From an uncultured Pelagibacteraceae bacterium (GTDB lineage Bacteria; Pseudomonadota; Alphaproteobacteria; Pelagibacterales; Pelagibacteraceae), in assembly GCA_902595465.1 (NCBI GenBank), contig CACJQE010000009.1, forward strand, positions 1 through 41,493: a DNA stretch of 41,493 nt, given 5' to 3'. Below the pieces are notes generated by a model that was not told where the DNA came from, did not search any database, and was given only the letters and a program-made list of their open reading frames with translations. Shown here in pieces: positions 9,281-15,291 of the stretch (position 1 is the stretch's first letter; each line of letters begins with the position of its first letter). The position numbers and the translations under genes are program-made.

Positions 9281-10000
9281 TTAAAACAAGGATTTTAAAA
9301 TTACATAAGTCTCTTGATCAACGATACTGCTAATTAATTGTGGTCTAAACCTTCTTTGAAAATTTTTATAAATTTTGATTTTCTCATTTTTATCATTTGT
9401 ATATTTATAACCAAACTTAAATAATAACTGAAAAAAATTATCACTATTGTTTAGTTTTATACCTCTTAATTTTTTGCAATTTTTTTCACTTAAATTATGC
9501 CATAAACATATTTTTTTTTTATTTAACAATTTCCATGGGAATTTTTCACCAGGATCTTTTTTTCTTAAAGGAGCGATATCAGAATGTCCTAAAATATTTT
9601 CTTTTTTGATTTTATATCTCCTTTTCAAATTTTTTGACAAGTTGATAATCGAGGTAATCTGTTTTTGACTAAAGTTCTCATATTTATAATCATGTCCTGG
9701 GTTGGAGATCTCTATTCCTATAGAATTTGAATTAAGAGATTTATCTTTTTTCCATGACGAAATTCCAGCATGCCATGCAATATATAAATCTGGAACAATT
9801 TTTATTATTGCTCCATTTTTTTTTATTAAATAATGACAACTTACTTTTGAGCTTTTGCTTGTTAGTTTCTTTATTGCAGCATTTTCAGATCTCATACCTG
9901 TATAATGAAAAATTAAGTACTTCACCTTTGACCTAGTTCTTTTTTTTAAATTGAAATTTGGGGAGTAATTTATTGACATTTTTTCAACATTTTTGTGCAT
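9281..10000 (-). CDS. N-acetylmuramoyl-L-alanine amidase, AmpD/AmiD type
   Basis: Zinc amidase of the Amidase_2 family that cuts the bond between MurNAc and L-Ala in muropeptides. The fold's residues are visible: first zinc His in FHYTGM, WHAG, the catalytic-type Glu in GIEISNPG, and the second His and the Asp in LGHSDIAPLRKKDPG. The last 60 residues, with FGYKY and NFQRRFRP, resemble a peptidoglycan-binding repeat, as in AmiD. I see no signal peptide or lipobox, so a cytoplasmic recycling role (as AmpD) is more likely than a periplasmic one. The frame opens with TTG at 10012; ATG at 10000 is preferred, and ATG at 9979 is also possible. The gene is divergent from mlaA with a spacer under 60 bases. 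Confidence 0.88.
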   Translation of the reverse strand: MHKNVEKMSINYSPNFNLKKRTRSKVKYLIFHYTGMRSENAAIKKLTSKSSKVSCHYLIKKNGAIIKIVPDLYIAWHAGISSWKKDKSLNSNSIGIEISNPGHDYKYENFSQKQITSIINLSKNLKRRYKIKKENILGHSDIAPLRKKDPGEKFPWKLLNKKKICLWHNLSEKNCKKLRGIKLNNSDNFFQLLFKFGYKYTNDKNEKIKIYKNFQRRFRPQLISSIVDQETYVILKSLF

Positions 10001-10058
10001 AATTTCAGACAATTTATCTTTATATTAATATTAATTATAATATACTTATACTAATTCT

Positions 10059-10859
10059 ATGAACAAATTACTTGCAATTCTAATTGTAATTTTATTTTCA
10101 TCCATAAGCAAAGTTGCAATAGCTGGAAATGACGGAAATCTTAAATTAAATGCAAATAAAAATAATGGATACAAAGAAGTTGGTGATTGTTTTGAAAAAA
10201 TTAATAGAGGGGTTTTTGCATTTAATCAAGCTTTGGACAAAGTCATTTTTAAACCACTTGCTAAAGGATATAGAATGTTCCCTCAACCTATAAGATCTGG
10301 AACTAGTAATGCATTAAGTAATCTGGTTAATGTTGTAACAATTCCTAACAACGTTCTACAAGGTCAATTCAAAGATGCCGGGGTAAATTCTGCAAGATTT
10401 GTCATTAATTCCACTTTAGGTATTGCAGGAATTTTCGATGTTGCATCTTATTATGGATTAAAAAAACGTGATAAGGAGGATTATGGACAGACATTAGGAG
10501 TTTGGGGCGCTGGTCCAGGTTGTTATTTTGTTTTACCTGTTTTAGGACCAACTACTGTAAGAGACTCTCTTGGTTCAGTAGTTAATTTGATAGGTGGAGA
10601 TGCATGGTACAATGTGACTGTTGTTAATGATACACAATATTTTTCTGAGGCAGACTATTATGCATCAAGATTACTAAGTGGAATAGATTTTAGAGCAAAA
10701 AATCTAGAGTCTTTTGATAGTCTAGAAAATAGTTCTGTTGACGTTTATGCATCAGTCAGAAGTCTTTATTTGCAAGATAGACATAGAAAAGTAAGAAATA
10801 TTGATAAAACAACTGAAACACTAAGTGACGACGACTGGGAAGAATTAGATAGTCAATAA
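10059..10859 (+). CDS. mlaA: MlaA/VacJ-family outer-membrane lipid asymmetry protein
   Basis: MlaA removes misplaced phospholipids from the outer leaflet of the outer membrane and passes them to MlaC. The 266-residue product shows the family core: FEKINRGVFAFNQALD, YRMFPQPIR, NVVTIPNNVLQGQ, FVINSTLGIAGIFDVA, and GPGCYFVLPVLGPTTVRDS. The N-terminus is a signal peptide ending near AIAG at residues 20-23. It lacks a Cys lipobox, although MlaA of gammaproteobacteria is a lipoprotein. Two Cys in the mature part (in GDCFEK and GPGCYF) could form a disulfide. mlaC follows after 10 bases, so the two are probably cotranscribed. The inner-membrane MlaFEDB transporter is not in this window. Confidence 0.93.
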   Translation: MNKLLAILIVILFSSISKVAIAGNDGNLKLNANKNNGYKEVGDCFEKINRGVFAFNQALDKVIFKPLAKGYRMFPQPIRSGTSNALSNLVNVVTIPNNVLQGQFKDAGVNSARFVINSTLGIAGIFDVASYYGLKKRDKEDYGQTLGVWGAGPGCYFVLPVLGPTTVRDSLGSVVNLIGGDAWYNVTVVNDTQYFSEADYYASRLLSGIDFRAKNLESFDSLENSSVDVYASVRSLYLQDRHRKVRNIDKTTETLSDDDWEELDSQ

Positions 10860-10869
10860 CCAAAAATAA

Positions 10870-11460
10870 ATGAAATTAATTAAACATTTAATTATTTTTT
10901 TATTTTTATTAAATTTAAATAATATTTTATATGCAAAAGATCCAAGTGCATTAATAAATGAAATAGTTGATGAAGCGGCAGCAGTATTGTCGAGCAATGA
11001 TCCTGTTGAATCAAAAATTATAAAATTAAATGCTATTGCAGAAAGCAGTGTCGATATTAATGGAATAGGCATGTACACTCTTGGCAAATATAGAAAATCA
11101 ATTAATGACGAACAAAAATCAAAATATCAAAAATTATTTAAAAGTTATTTTTTAAAGAGTTTTTCAAGCAGATTAGTGGATTATACAAACCCTAAAATAA
11201 ATGTTGTATCTCAAAAAAAGATAAATGATAAATACACAATAGTTAATAGTATTTTAGAAGCTACAACAAAAAGACCACAGGTTAAAATAGACTGGAGAAT
11301 ATATACAAAAAATCCCGATAGACCTTTGATAAGAGACTTAATTGTAGAGGGGTTGAGCTTGGCAAGGACTCAGAAAGAGGAGTTTAACTCAATTATTCAA
11401 AATAATGATGGAGATATAAACGCATTATTTAAAACTCTTGAAGAATTTTTAATTAAATAA
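10870..11460 (+). CDS. mlaC: MlaC-family periplasmic phospholipid carrier
   Basis: A 196-residue exported protein with a signal peptide (about residues 1-22, ending LYAKD) and the MlaC/Tgt2 fold. Diagnostic stretches are LGKYRKSINDEQKSKYQKLF, FSSRLVDYTN, and near the end the IRDLIVEG element followed by LARTQKEEFNSII. Family members carry phospholipids between MlaA at the outer membrane and the MlaFEDB transporter. Immediate adjacency to mlaA supports the assignment. In many gammaproteobacteria these two genes are apart, so the pairing is informative. The next gene converges, with two bases between the stop codons. Confidence 0.9.
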   Translation: MKLIKHLIIFLFLLNLNNILYAKDPSALINEIVDEAAAVLSSNDPVESKIIKLNAIAESSVDINGIGMYTLGKYRKSINDEQKSKYQKLFKSYFLKSFSSRLVDYTNPKINVVSQKKINDKYTIVNSILEATTKRPQVKIDWRIYTKNPDRPLIRDLIVEGLSLARTQKEEFNSIIQNNDGDINALFKTLEEFLIK

Positions 11461-11461
11461 T

Positions 11462-12022
11462 TTAATAAAATCCAATTTCACCTAAGCAAATATCTGATTT
11501 AAAATCATCGAAACCTGCAACTAAACCCACTGATTTTATATTTTGTCCTAATACGTTTTTTGGTTGATAGAAATTAGATTTTTTAAATTGATCAAATGGC
11601 GCTCTAATCTCACGCCAATTTTTTGTTGTAGCGAAAGTGTAGCTATAATACTGCCATGGCGCTACAGTCAAACCAGTTCTTAAATGAATGTTGTAATTTT
11701 TTTCATTACCATAAACTTTTATAAATATTCCATTGTAATTATTACTATTAATTTCAGGTATCAATTTTGTTCTGAATTGTATAAATCCTCCATTATTTTT
11801 AGTTGATATATCTCCTGTCATTCTGTAACACAACACACCATCAACTTCCTCAACTTCAAATTTTCCTGTTGAAACACCTCCCATTACTTGATCAGTAATG
11901 AAATTCCATTTTTGTGATTGATTTGTTATTTTTGGTTTTTTTAATTGATCTAATATCATCTCTTTTGAAAAGGTATAATTTTGAAAAAACAAAACTAAAA
12001 GTAAAAATATTATTTTTTTCAA
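11462..12022 (-). CDS. Exported CIA30-domain protein
   Basis: The mature part resembles the CIA30 (complex I intermediate-associated protein 30) domain, a beta-sandwich related to carbohydrate-binding folds. Matching blocks are WNFITDQVMGGVSTGKFE, GDISTKNNGGFIQFRTKL, FIKVYGNEKNYNIHLRT, and SVGLVAGFDDFKSDICLGEIGFY at the end. The frame opens at a TTG at 12046, but TTG at 12022 gives a better signal peptide (MKKIIFLLLVLFF, cleavage near TFS). That start also falls 7 bases after the upstream stop, so I use it; there is no ATG near. The signal peptide implies periplasmic location, unlike the mitochondrial assembly factor. Bacterial function is unknown. Confidence 0.78.
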   Translation of the reverse strand: MKKIIFLLLVLFFQNYTFSKEMILDQLKKPKITNQSQKWNFITDQVMGGVSTGKFEVEEVDGVLCYRMTGDISTKNNGGFIQFRTKLIPEINSNNYNGIFIKVYGNEKNYNIHLRTGLTVAPWQYYSYTFATTKNWREIRAPFDQFKKSNFYQPKNVLGQNIKSVGLVAGFDDFKSDICLGEIGFY

Positions 12023-12029
12023 ATCAAAA

Positions 12030-12485
12030 CTATTTTTTATTTGCAAGTTTTTGAAGAAGGTAAATTTCTTTTTCGGTAAGAGTATTTTTTTCCTCTTTTA
12101 TTTGATCCTCCAAACTGAATAAAGTTAATAATGAAAAAAATGACACAAAACCAGTTATAATTAAAAAGTAAATAGAGCTCAAATTGATGATTATTAGTAT
12201 TACAAATACACTAGTCCATCCAACAAAAACTCCTCTTAAAATTGTGCGATGACTTTTTAAGTCTGGTATTTTTATAAATTGGATAAACAAAAGTATTAAA
12301 AGAAGCATTATTCCTGAAATAGATGCACGCAACAATACTAACGTATCTAATCCTCCACCATATAACTCTCTGTGAATTAGATATGCAACAATACCTTTAT
12401 AAGCAAAATAAAATAAAATTATAGAAGAAACAAGTATTGAAAAGTAGTATGATATCTTAGGTTTAATTTTAATTTTAAATTTCAT
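12030..12485 (-). CDS. Small multi-pass membrane protein, unknown function
   Basis: I do not recognise this 151-residue protein. It has three or four hydrophobic segments, at about residues 13-37, 46-66 and 80-123 (the last long enough for two helices). A charged cytoplasmic-looking tail rich in Glu and Lys follows. There are no catalytic motifs or Cys pairs. Its stop lies just before the preferred start of the CIA30-domain gene, so the two are probably one transcript. It is the last gene before the tRNA-associated island. It could be an inner-membrane partner of the CIA30 protein, but that is inference from adjacency only. Confidence 0.6.
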   Translation of the reverse strand: MKFKIKIKPKISYYFSILVSSIILFYFAYKGIVAYLIHRELYGGGLDTLVLLRASISGIMLLLILLFIQFIKIPDLKSHRTILRGVFVGWTSVFVILIIINLSSIYFLIITGFVSFFSLLTLFSLEDQIKEEKNTLTEKEIYLLQKLANKK

Positions 12486-12557
12486 TTTATATATAAGGAT
12501 ACTACAATTTTTGATAAAGTTTAAAAAAACTATGATTTATAAATGCTGATTTTACTG

Positions 12558-12606
12558 GATTTGGTGGGCCCGCCAGGACTCGAACCTGGGACCAATACAT
12601 TATGAG
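12558..12606 (+). repeat. Left 49-bp direct repeat (att-like)
   Basis: Identical to 14363-14411. It contains tRNA positions from the anticodon loop to CCA plus 4 bp of 3' flank (on the minus strand). Outside the identical core, weaker similarity continues for about 30 bp on the low-coordinate side (12527-12557 against 14332-14362), with roughly three in four bases matching by eye. Confidence 0.9.
12562..12606 (-). pseudogene. Truncated tRNA (CAT anticodon), 3' fragment
   Basis: This 45-nt piece holds the anticodon loop CTCATAA, the 3' strand of the anticodon stem, variable loop, full T-arm, 3' acceptor strand and CCA, all identical to the intact tRNA at 14367-14443. The acceptor 5' strand and D-arm are replaced by unrelated AT-rich DNA, so it cannot fold as a tRNA. 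It is best explained as the copy left on the far side of a tRNA-targeted insertion. Confidence 0.9.
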
Positions 12607-12670
12607 AGTCCTAAAGGAATTTAAATTAGCATTACTATAATTAATATATTTAATCTCGAAATCTTCTTGT

Positions 12671-12698
12671 ACTCAATTTGGTATACAATGAAAAAATT
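12671..12698 (+). repeat. Inner 28-bp direct repeat, left copy
   Basis: Identical to 14275-14302 and in the same orientation. It begins ACTCAATTTGGTATACAA, with a GTATAC palindrome in the middle. The two copies lie inside the 49-bp repeats and just outside the two-gene cargo, about 64 bp (left) and 60 bp (right) from them. Confidence 0.9.
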
Positions 12699-12725
12699 AA
12701 ATTAGCTGAATTTTAATGTACTTTT

Positions 12726-13307
12726 TTATAATTTTTTATCATTCAGCTTAATCATAGCTTTTCCAGGGGAAAATGTATAATCATTGTCATCCATTAATTT
12801 TCCACTTCCATCATAAAGTTTCCAATTAAATTTTATTTTATCTTTCTGTTTCTTTCCTAATTTTAAAATAGTCAATTCTATTTTCCTTGGCTTGCCACCA
12901 GAAGAACCTTTAAATGATCTAGTCTCGCCTTCTTTCCAGATCCCTAAAGGAAATTTACATCCATTTTCTATTATTCTTCCTCCACGTCTACTATCCCAAA
13001 CTCTCCCTATACACTGTCCATCATTAGTGACTGTAAATAACTGTGTTTTTAATCCGCTTTGACCTTTTCTTGTTCTTTTATAAACCTTTATTGTTTTTCC
13101 AGTTTGAGGATTTTTCCAATCCTCAGGACCAATAATTTTTTTTCTTTTCTTTTCTCCAAATACCAAATTAGCACTTGTAAATTTAATTTCTGTATCTTCT
13201 CTTATTTCACCTCCGGTGAAGAGCTCTAAAGGAATAAATCTTTCACCAGCTGATACTGGACAAATCCACAACAAACTCAGAACCACAATCCCTAAAAGTT
13301 TATTCAC
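12726..13307 (-). CDS. Exported protein of the mini-island, unknown function
   Basis: I do not recognise this 193-residue family. Residues 1-20 form a signal peptide (MNKLLGIVVLSLLWICPVSA, cleavage before GERF). The mature part is basic and beta-rich by appearance, with two Cys in the segment GQCIGRVWDSRRGG...ENGC, about 18 residues apart. These could form a disulfide in the periplasm. The start is a GTG that overlaps the nuclease TGA stop (GTGA on the coding strand), so translation is probably coupled to the nuclease. It has no visible catalytic motif. Why a secreted protein should be tied to an intracellular nuclease is unclear: partner, immunity-type factor or unrelated cargo are all open. 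Confidence 0.75.
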   Translation of the reverse strand: MNKLLGIVVLSLLWICPVSAGERFIPLELFTGGEIREDTEIKFTSANLVFGEKKRKKIIGPEDWKNPQTGKTIKVYKRTRKGQSGLKTQLFTVTNDGQCIGRVWDSRRGGRIIENGCKFPLGIWKEGETRSFKGSSGGKPRKIELTILKLGKKQKDKIKFNWKLYDGSGKLMDDNDYTFSPGKAMIKLNDKKL

Positions 13308-14218
13308 TTATATTCCTTAATTTGAAAATTTACTTCATATAAAAATGCTTCTGAATTTGGAACCATTGTTTTTGCATACTTTAATTTTTCATCAAACTTT
13401 CCAGCAACAATTATACCCTTTACGTTATCGTCTTTTTTATGTTCTTTGATCCATCCCATATACCTTGAAAGTTGACCTATTGTATCATCGCTAGTTTGAT
13501 TCTTTTTAAGCTCAATAACTACATAACTTTTAGTTTTTTTATCTTTGGCTAGTATATCTATTTTGCCTATAGAAGTTGGATATTGTTGACTAATGACTCT
13601 GCCCTCCTCTTCAATAAGATCATATTTTTTTCCAAATTCAGTATTATTCCAATTTTCAATAATGAAATCCTCAAGTTGTTTTTCCATATAAAATAAACCT
13701 TGGCTGATTGGAGAAGACTCATTTTTTATCTCCATTGAAACAAATTTTTTATATGAATTGATTATGAATTTAAGATCATTTTCAACAGATTCATTTGATA
13801 CAGGCTGATTATCATCATCAAAAAAATTAACATTATTTGAATCTATTTTTGGTACATATGATTTGAATAAAAAAGAGTCACCATATCTCGCGGGGTTATC
13901 AATATATTCACTTATTTTTTTATGATTATTCACTACTTCGTCTGGCCAAGTCTGTGGGTATTCTGATGTTTCGCTAATTCCATAAGCTAAAACCAATTTA
14001 TTTTCTTTTTTATAAAAAAGATAAACAGGATAAAAACCATTGCTTGTTTGCATCTCGGGAGCCAAAAAAGATATCCAGCTAACTCTTGCTGGAACACCTT
14101 GTCCAAAAGACACTTTCATATTCAAATCTAAATATTCTTTAGGATAAGCTGACCATTTTAAATTATCAGTTTTTGATTGTTGAATGAAAGAATTCAATAT
14201 CTCATTTACTTTTTCCAT
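13304..14218 (-). CDS. McrB-N-like / PD-(D/E)XK nuclease fusion, putative modification-dependent restriction enzyme
   Basis: A 304-residue protein with two recognisable parts. Residues about 5-125 resemble the McrB N-terminal DNA-binding domain (MrcB_N/DUF3578): GVPARVSWISFL, then QTSNGFYPVYLFYKKENKLVLAYG. Residues about 178-300 resemble the NucS-type PD-(D/E)XK nuclease: QLEDFIIENW, then QYPTSIGKIDIL with Asp221, VVIELKK with Glu236 and Lys238, and GQLSRYMGWIKEH. In McrBC the N-domain reads modified cytosine and a separate GTPase/nuclease cuts; here reader and cutter share one chain and no GTPase is present. The frame opens at TTG 14233; ATG 14218 is preferred. Function is inferred from domains. 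NucS-like mismatch or repair nuclease is the alternative. Confidence 0.82.
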   Translation of the reverse strand: MEKVNEILNSFIQQSKTDNLKWSAYPKEYLDLNMKVSFGQGVPARVSWISFLAPEMQTSNGFYPVYLFYKKENKLVLAYGISETSEYPQTWPDEVVNNHKKISEYIDNPARYGDSFLFKSYVPKIDSNNVNFFDDDNQPVSNESVENDLKFIINSYKKFVSMEIKNESSPISQGLFYMEKQLEDFIIENWNNTEFGKKYDLIEEEGRVISQQYPTSIGKIDILAKDKKTKSYVVIELKKNQTSDDTIGQLSRYMGWIKEHKKDDNVKGIIVAGKFDEKLKYAKTMVPNSEAFLYEVNFQIKEYK

Positions 14219-14274
14219 ACCCCAGACTAACAAACCTATTAGAAGCTGACCAGTACATTGCTAAAAATGATTGG

Positions 14275-14302
14275 ACTCAATTTGGTATACAATGAAAAAA
14301 TT
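14275..14302 (+). repeat. Inner 28-bp direct repeat, right copy
   Basis: Identical to 12671-12698, 1,604 bp away. It lies 42 bp upstream of the TTG at the head of the nuclease frame, so it could also hold promoter or operator sequence for the two-gene unit on the minus strand. Confidence 0.9.
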
Positions 14303-14362
14303 TTTAGAAGGTTTTTTGCTTAAATTTTAAGAAACTTTAATTTTTAAACGTTAATTTTGCTA

Positions 14363-14411
14363 GATTTGGTGGGCCCGCCAGGACTCGAACCTGGGACCAA
14401 TACATTATGAG
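14363..14411 (+). repeat. Right 49-bp direct repeat (att-like), within intact tRNA
   Basis: Identical to 12558-12606. On this side the repeat is continuous with a complete tRNA, so this end reconstitutes the functional gene, the usual geometry for elements that target tRNA 3' halves. Confidence 0.9.
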
Positions 14412-14443
14412 TGTACTGCTCTAACCAACTGAGCTACAGGCCC
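14367..14443 (-). tRNA. tRNA with CAT anticodon, probably tRNA-Ile2 (lysidine type)
   Basis: A 77-nt cloverleaf with encoded CCA: acceptor GGGCCTG/CGGGCCC (one G-T pair), D-arm GCTC/GAGC with AGTTGGTTA loop, anticodon stem GTACA/TGTAT and loop CTCATAA, T-arm CCAGG/CCTGG with TTCGAGT. CAT can be elongator Met or Ile2. The TTGGTC run after the anticodon stem and the GC-rich acceptor look more like Ile2, but I cannot settle it by eye. A weak promoter, TTGAAT (14483-14488), 17 bases, TAAAAC (14460-14465), lies upstream. The remaining 14444-14684 stretch is AT-rich with no gene seen, only a 12-bp palindrome at 14530-14541. Confidence 0.92.
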
Positions 14444-14684
14444 TTGTAAATTGAGGTTGGTTTTACTTCTTTTTTAAAATTCATTCAAGTTATCAATTAT
14501 CAAAAAATCCAATATACGTTGCATTTGTATATCATATGATAAGAATTTTTTTGGCAAATAATTGGTATGAAAATACAATTTCAAATATTCCTAGAATTTA
14601 AAAATTTAACCACAAAAATGAAGTGTTTTTATTAAGTAAAATTGGTTTCAACTAAATAAAAAAATAATTAAAATAAATATAAAA

Positions 14685-15194
14685 ATGAAAAAAATAGCCT
14701 TTTTTGATAGAGATGGAGTTATCAACAAATCAAATAAAAATAATGGCTATATTGGTAAAATTAAGGATTTTGTTTTAATCCCTGGAGTTATAAAAACAAT
14801 TAAATATTTGAGGGCACTAAATTACAAAGTAGTGATCGTTAGCAATCAATCTGGCATAGCCAGAGGATTTTTTACTGAATACGATGTGAAGAAATTGCAC
14901 CAATATTTACAGACTAAACTAAAAGTTAAAAATACAAAAATTGATAGGATTTTTTATTGTCCATATCATATACACGGTAAAATAAAAAAATATAAAAAAA
15001 AAAGTAAATTTAGAAAACCAGATAATGGTATGTTTAAAATAGTTAATAGTATTTGGAAAGTTGATAAAAAAAACTCATTTATGGTTGGTGATCAAAAAAC
15101 TGATATGGAATTTGCTAAGAAATCAGGAATTAAAGGTTACTATTTTAGAGAAAAAAATTTATACAGATTTATTAAATCTAAAAAAATAACTTAA
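14685..15194 (+). CDS. gmhB: GmhB-like HAD phosphatase (D-glycero-heptose-1,7-bisphosphate type)
   Basis: A 169-residue HAD-superfamily phosphatase. Catalytic motif I is FFDRDGV (Asp8 nucleophile, Asp10 acid/base), motif II IVSNQSG, the substrate Lys is in FRKPDNGM, and motif III/IV is MVGDQKTDM. Layout matches GmhB, which dephosphorylates heptose bisphosphate for lipopolysaccharide, and also the HisB N-domain. In E. coli GmhB a zinc is held by Cys92, His94, Cys107 and Cys109. Here the equivalents read Cys92, Tyr94 (His at 95), Ser107 and Phe109, so the zinc site appears degraded. No other sugar-nucleotide genes lie nearby, so the substrate is uncertain. Confidence 0.82.
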   Translation: MKKIAFFDRDGVINKSNKNNGYIGKIKDFVLIPGVIKTIKYLRALNYKVVIVSNQSGIARGFFTEYDVKKLHQYLQTKLKVKNTKIDRIFYCPYHIHGKIKKYKKKSKFRKPDNGMFKIVNSIWKVDKKNSFMVGDQKTDMEFAKKSGIKGYYFREKNLYRFIKSKKIT

Positions 15195-15216
15195 AAATTG
15201 ACTAATTAATTTAAAA

Positions 15217-15291
15217 TGGTGGGCCGTGTTGGTTACGCTCCAACTACCCCTGCAATGTCAATGCAGTACTCTACTATTGAGCTAACGGCCC
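15217..15291 (-). tRNA. tRNA-Val (GAC) with non-consensus T-loop
   Basis: A 75-nt cloverleaf: acceptor GGGCCGT/ACGGCCC (perfect), D-stem GCTC/GAGT, D-loop AATAGTA, anticodon stem CTGCA/TGCAG with loop TTGACAT (GAC, valine), variable GGGTA, T-stem GTTGG/CCAAC, encoded CCA. The T-loop reads AGCGTAA instead of the near-universal TTCRANN, and the D-loop has AG where GG is expected. All stems pair well, which argues against a decayed gene. Its first base is also the last base of the rpoD TAG stop, so it is probably processed out of the yqeY-dnaG-rpoD transcript. Confidence 0.88.

Larger units (their letters stand above)
12558..14411. mobile_element. tRNA-associated mini-island (49-bp direct repeats)
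   Basis: An identical 49-bp sequence occurs at 12558-12606 and 14363-14411 in the same orientation, 1,805 bp apart. The right copy is the 3' part of an intact CAT-anticodon tRNA plus 4 bp of flank; the left copy is a stranded 3' fragment of it. Identity starts exactly at the anticodon loop, where one class of tyrosine-recombinase crossover sites in tRNA genes is known to lie. The segment between holds two overlapping minus-strand genes and no integrase. Reading: an integrated or formerly mobile unit that has lost, or never had, its own recombinase. Confidence 0.8.

Noticed and set aside
12562..12606. A second functional tRNA with CAT anticodon
   Set aside because: Only the part from the anticodon loop to CCA matches; the upstream bases cannot form an acceptor 5' strand or D-arm, so it is a fragment.
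14219..14233. Nuclease starting at TTG 14233
   Set aside because: The five extra residues (MLVWG) add no domain, and an ATG follows at 14218. The upstream start remains possible.
14530..14541. TATCATATGATA palindrome as a regulator operator
   Set aside because: A 12-bp AT-rich palindrome is expected by chance at this base composition, and it is not close to a clear promoter.
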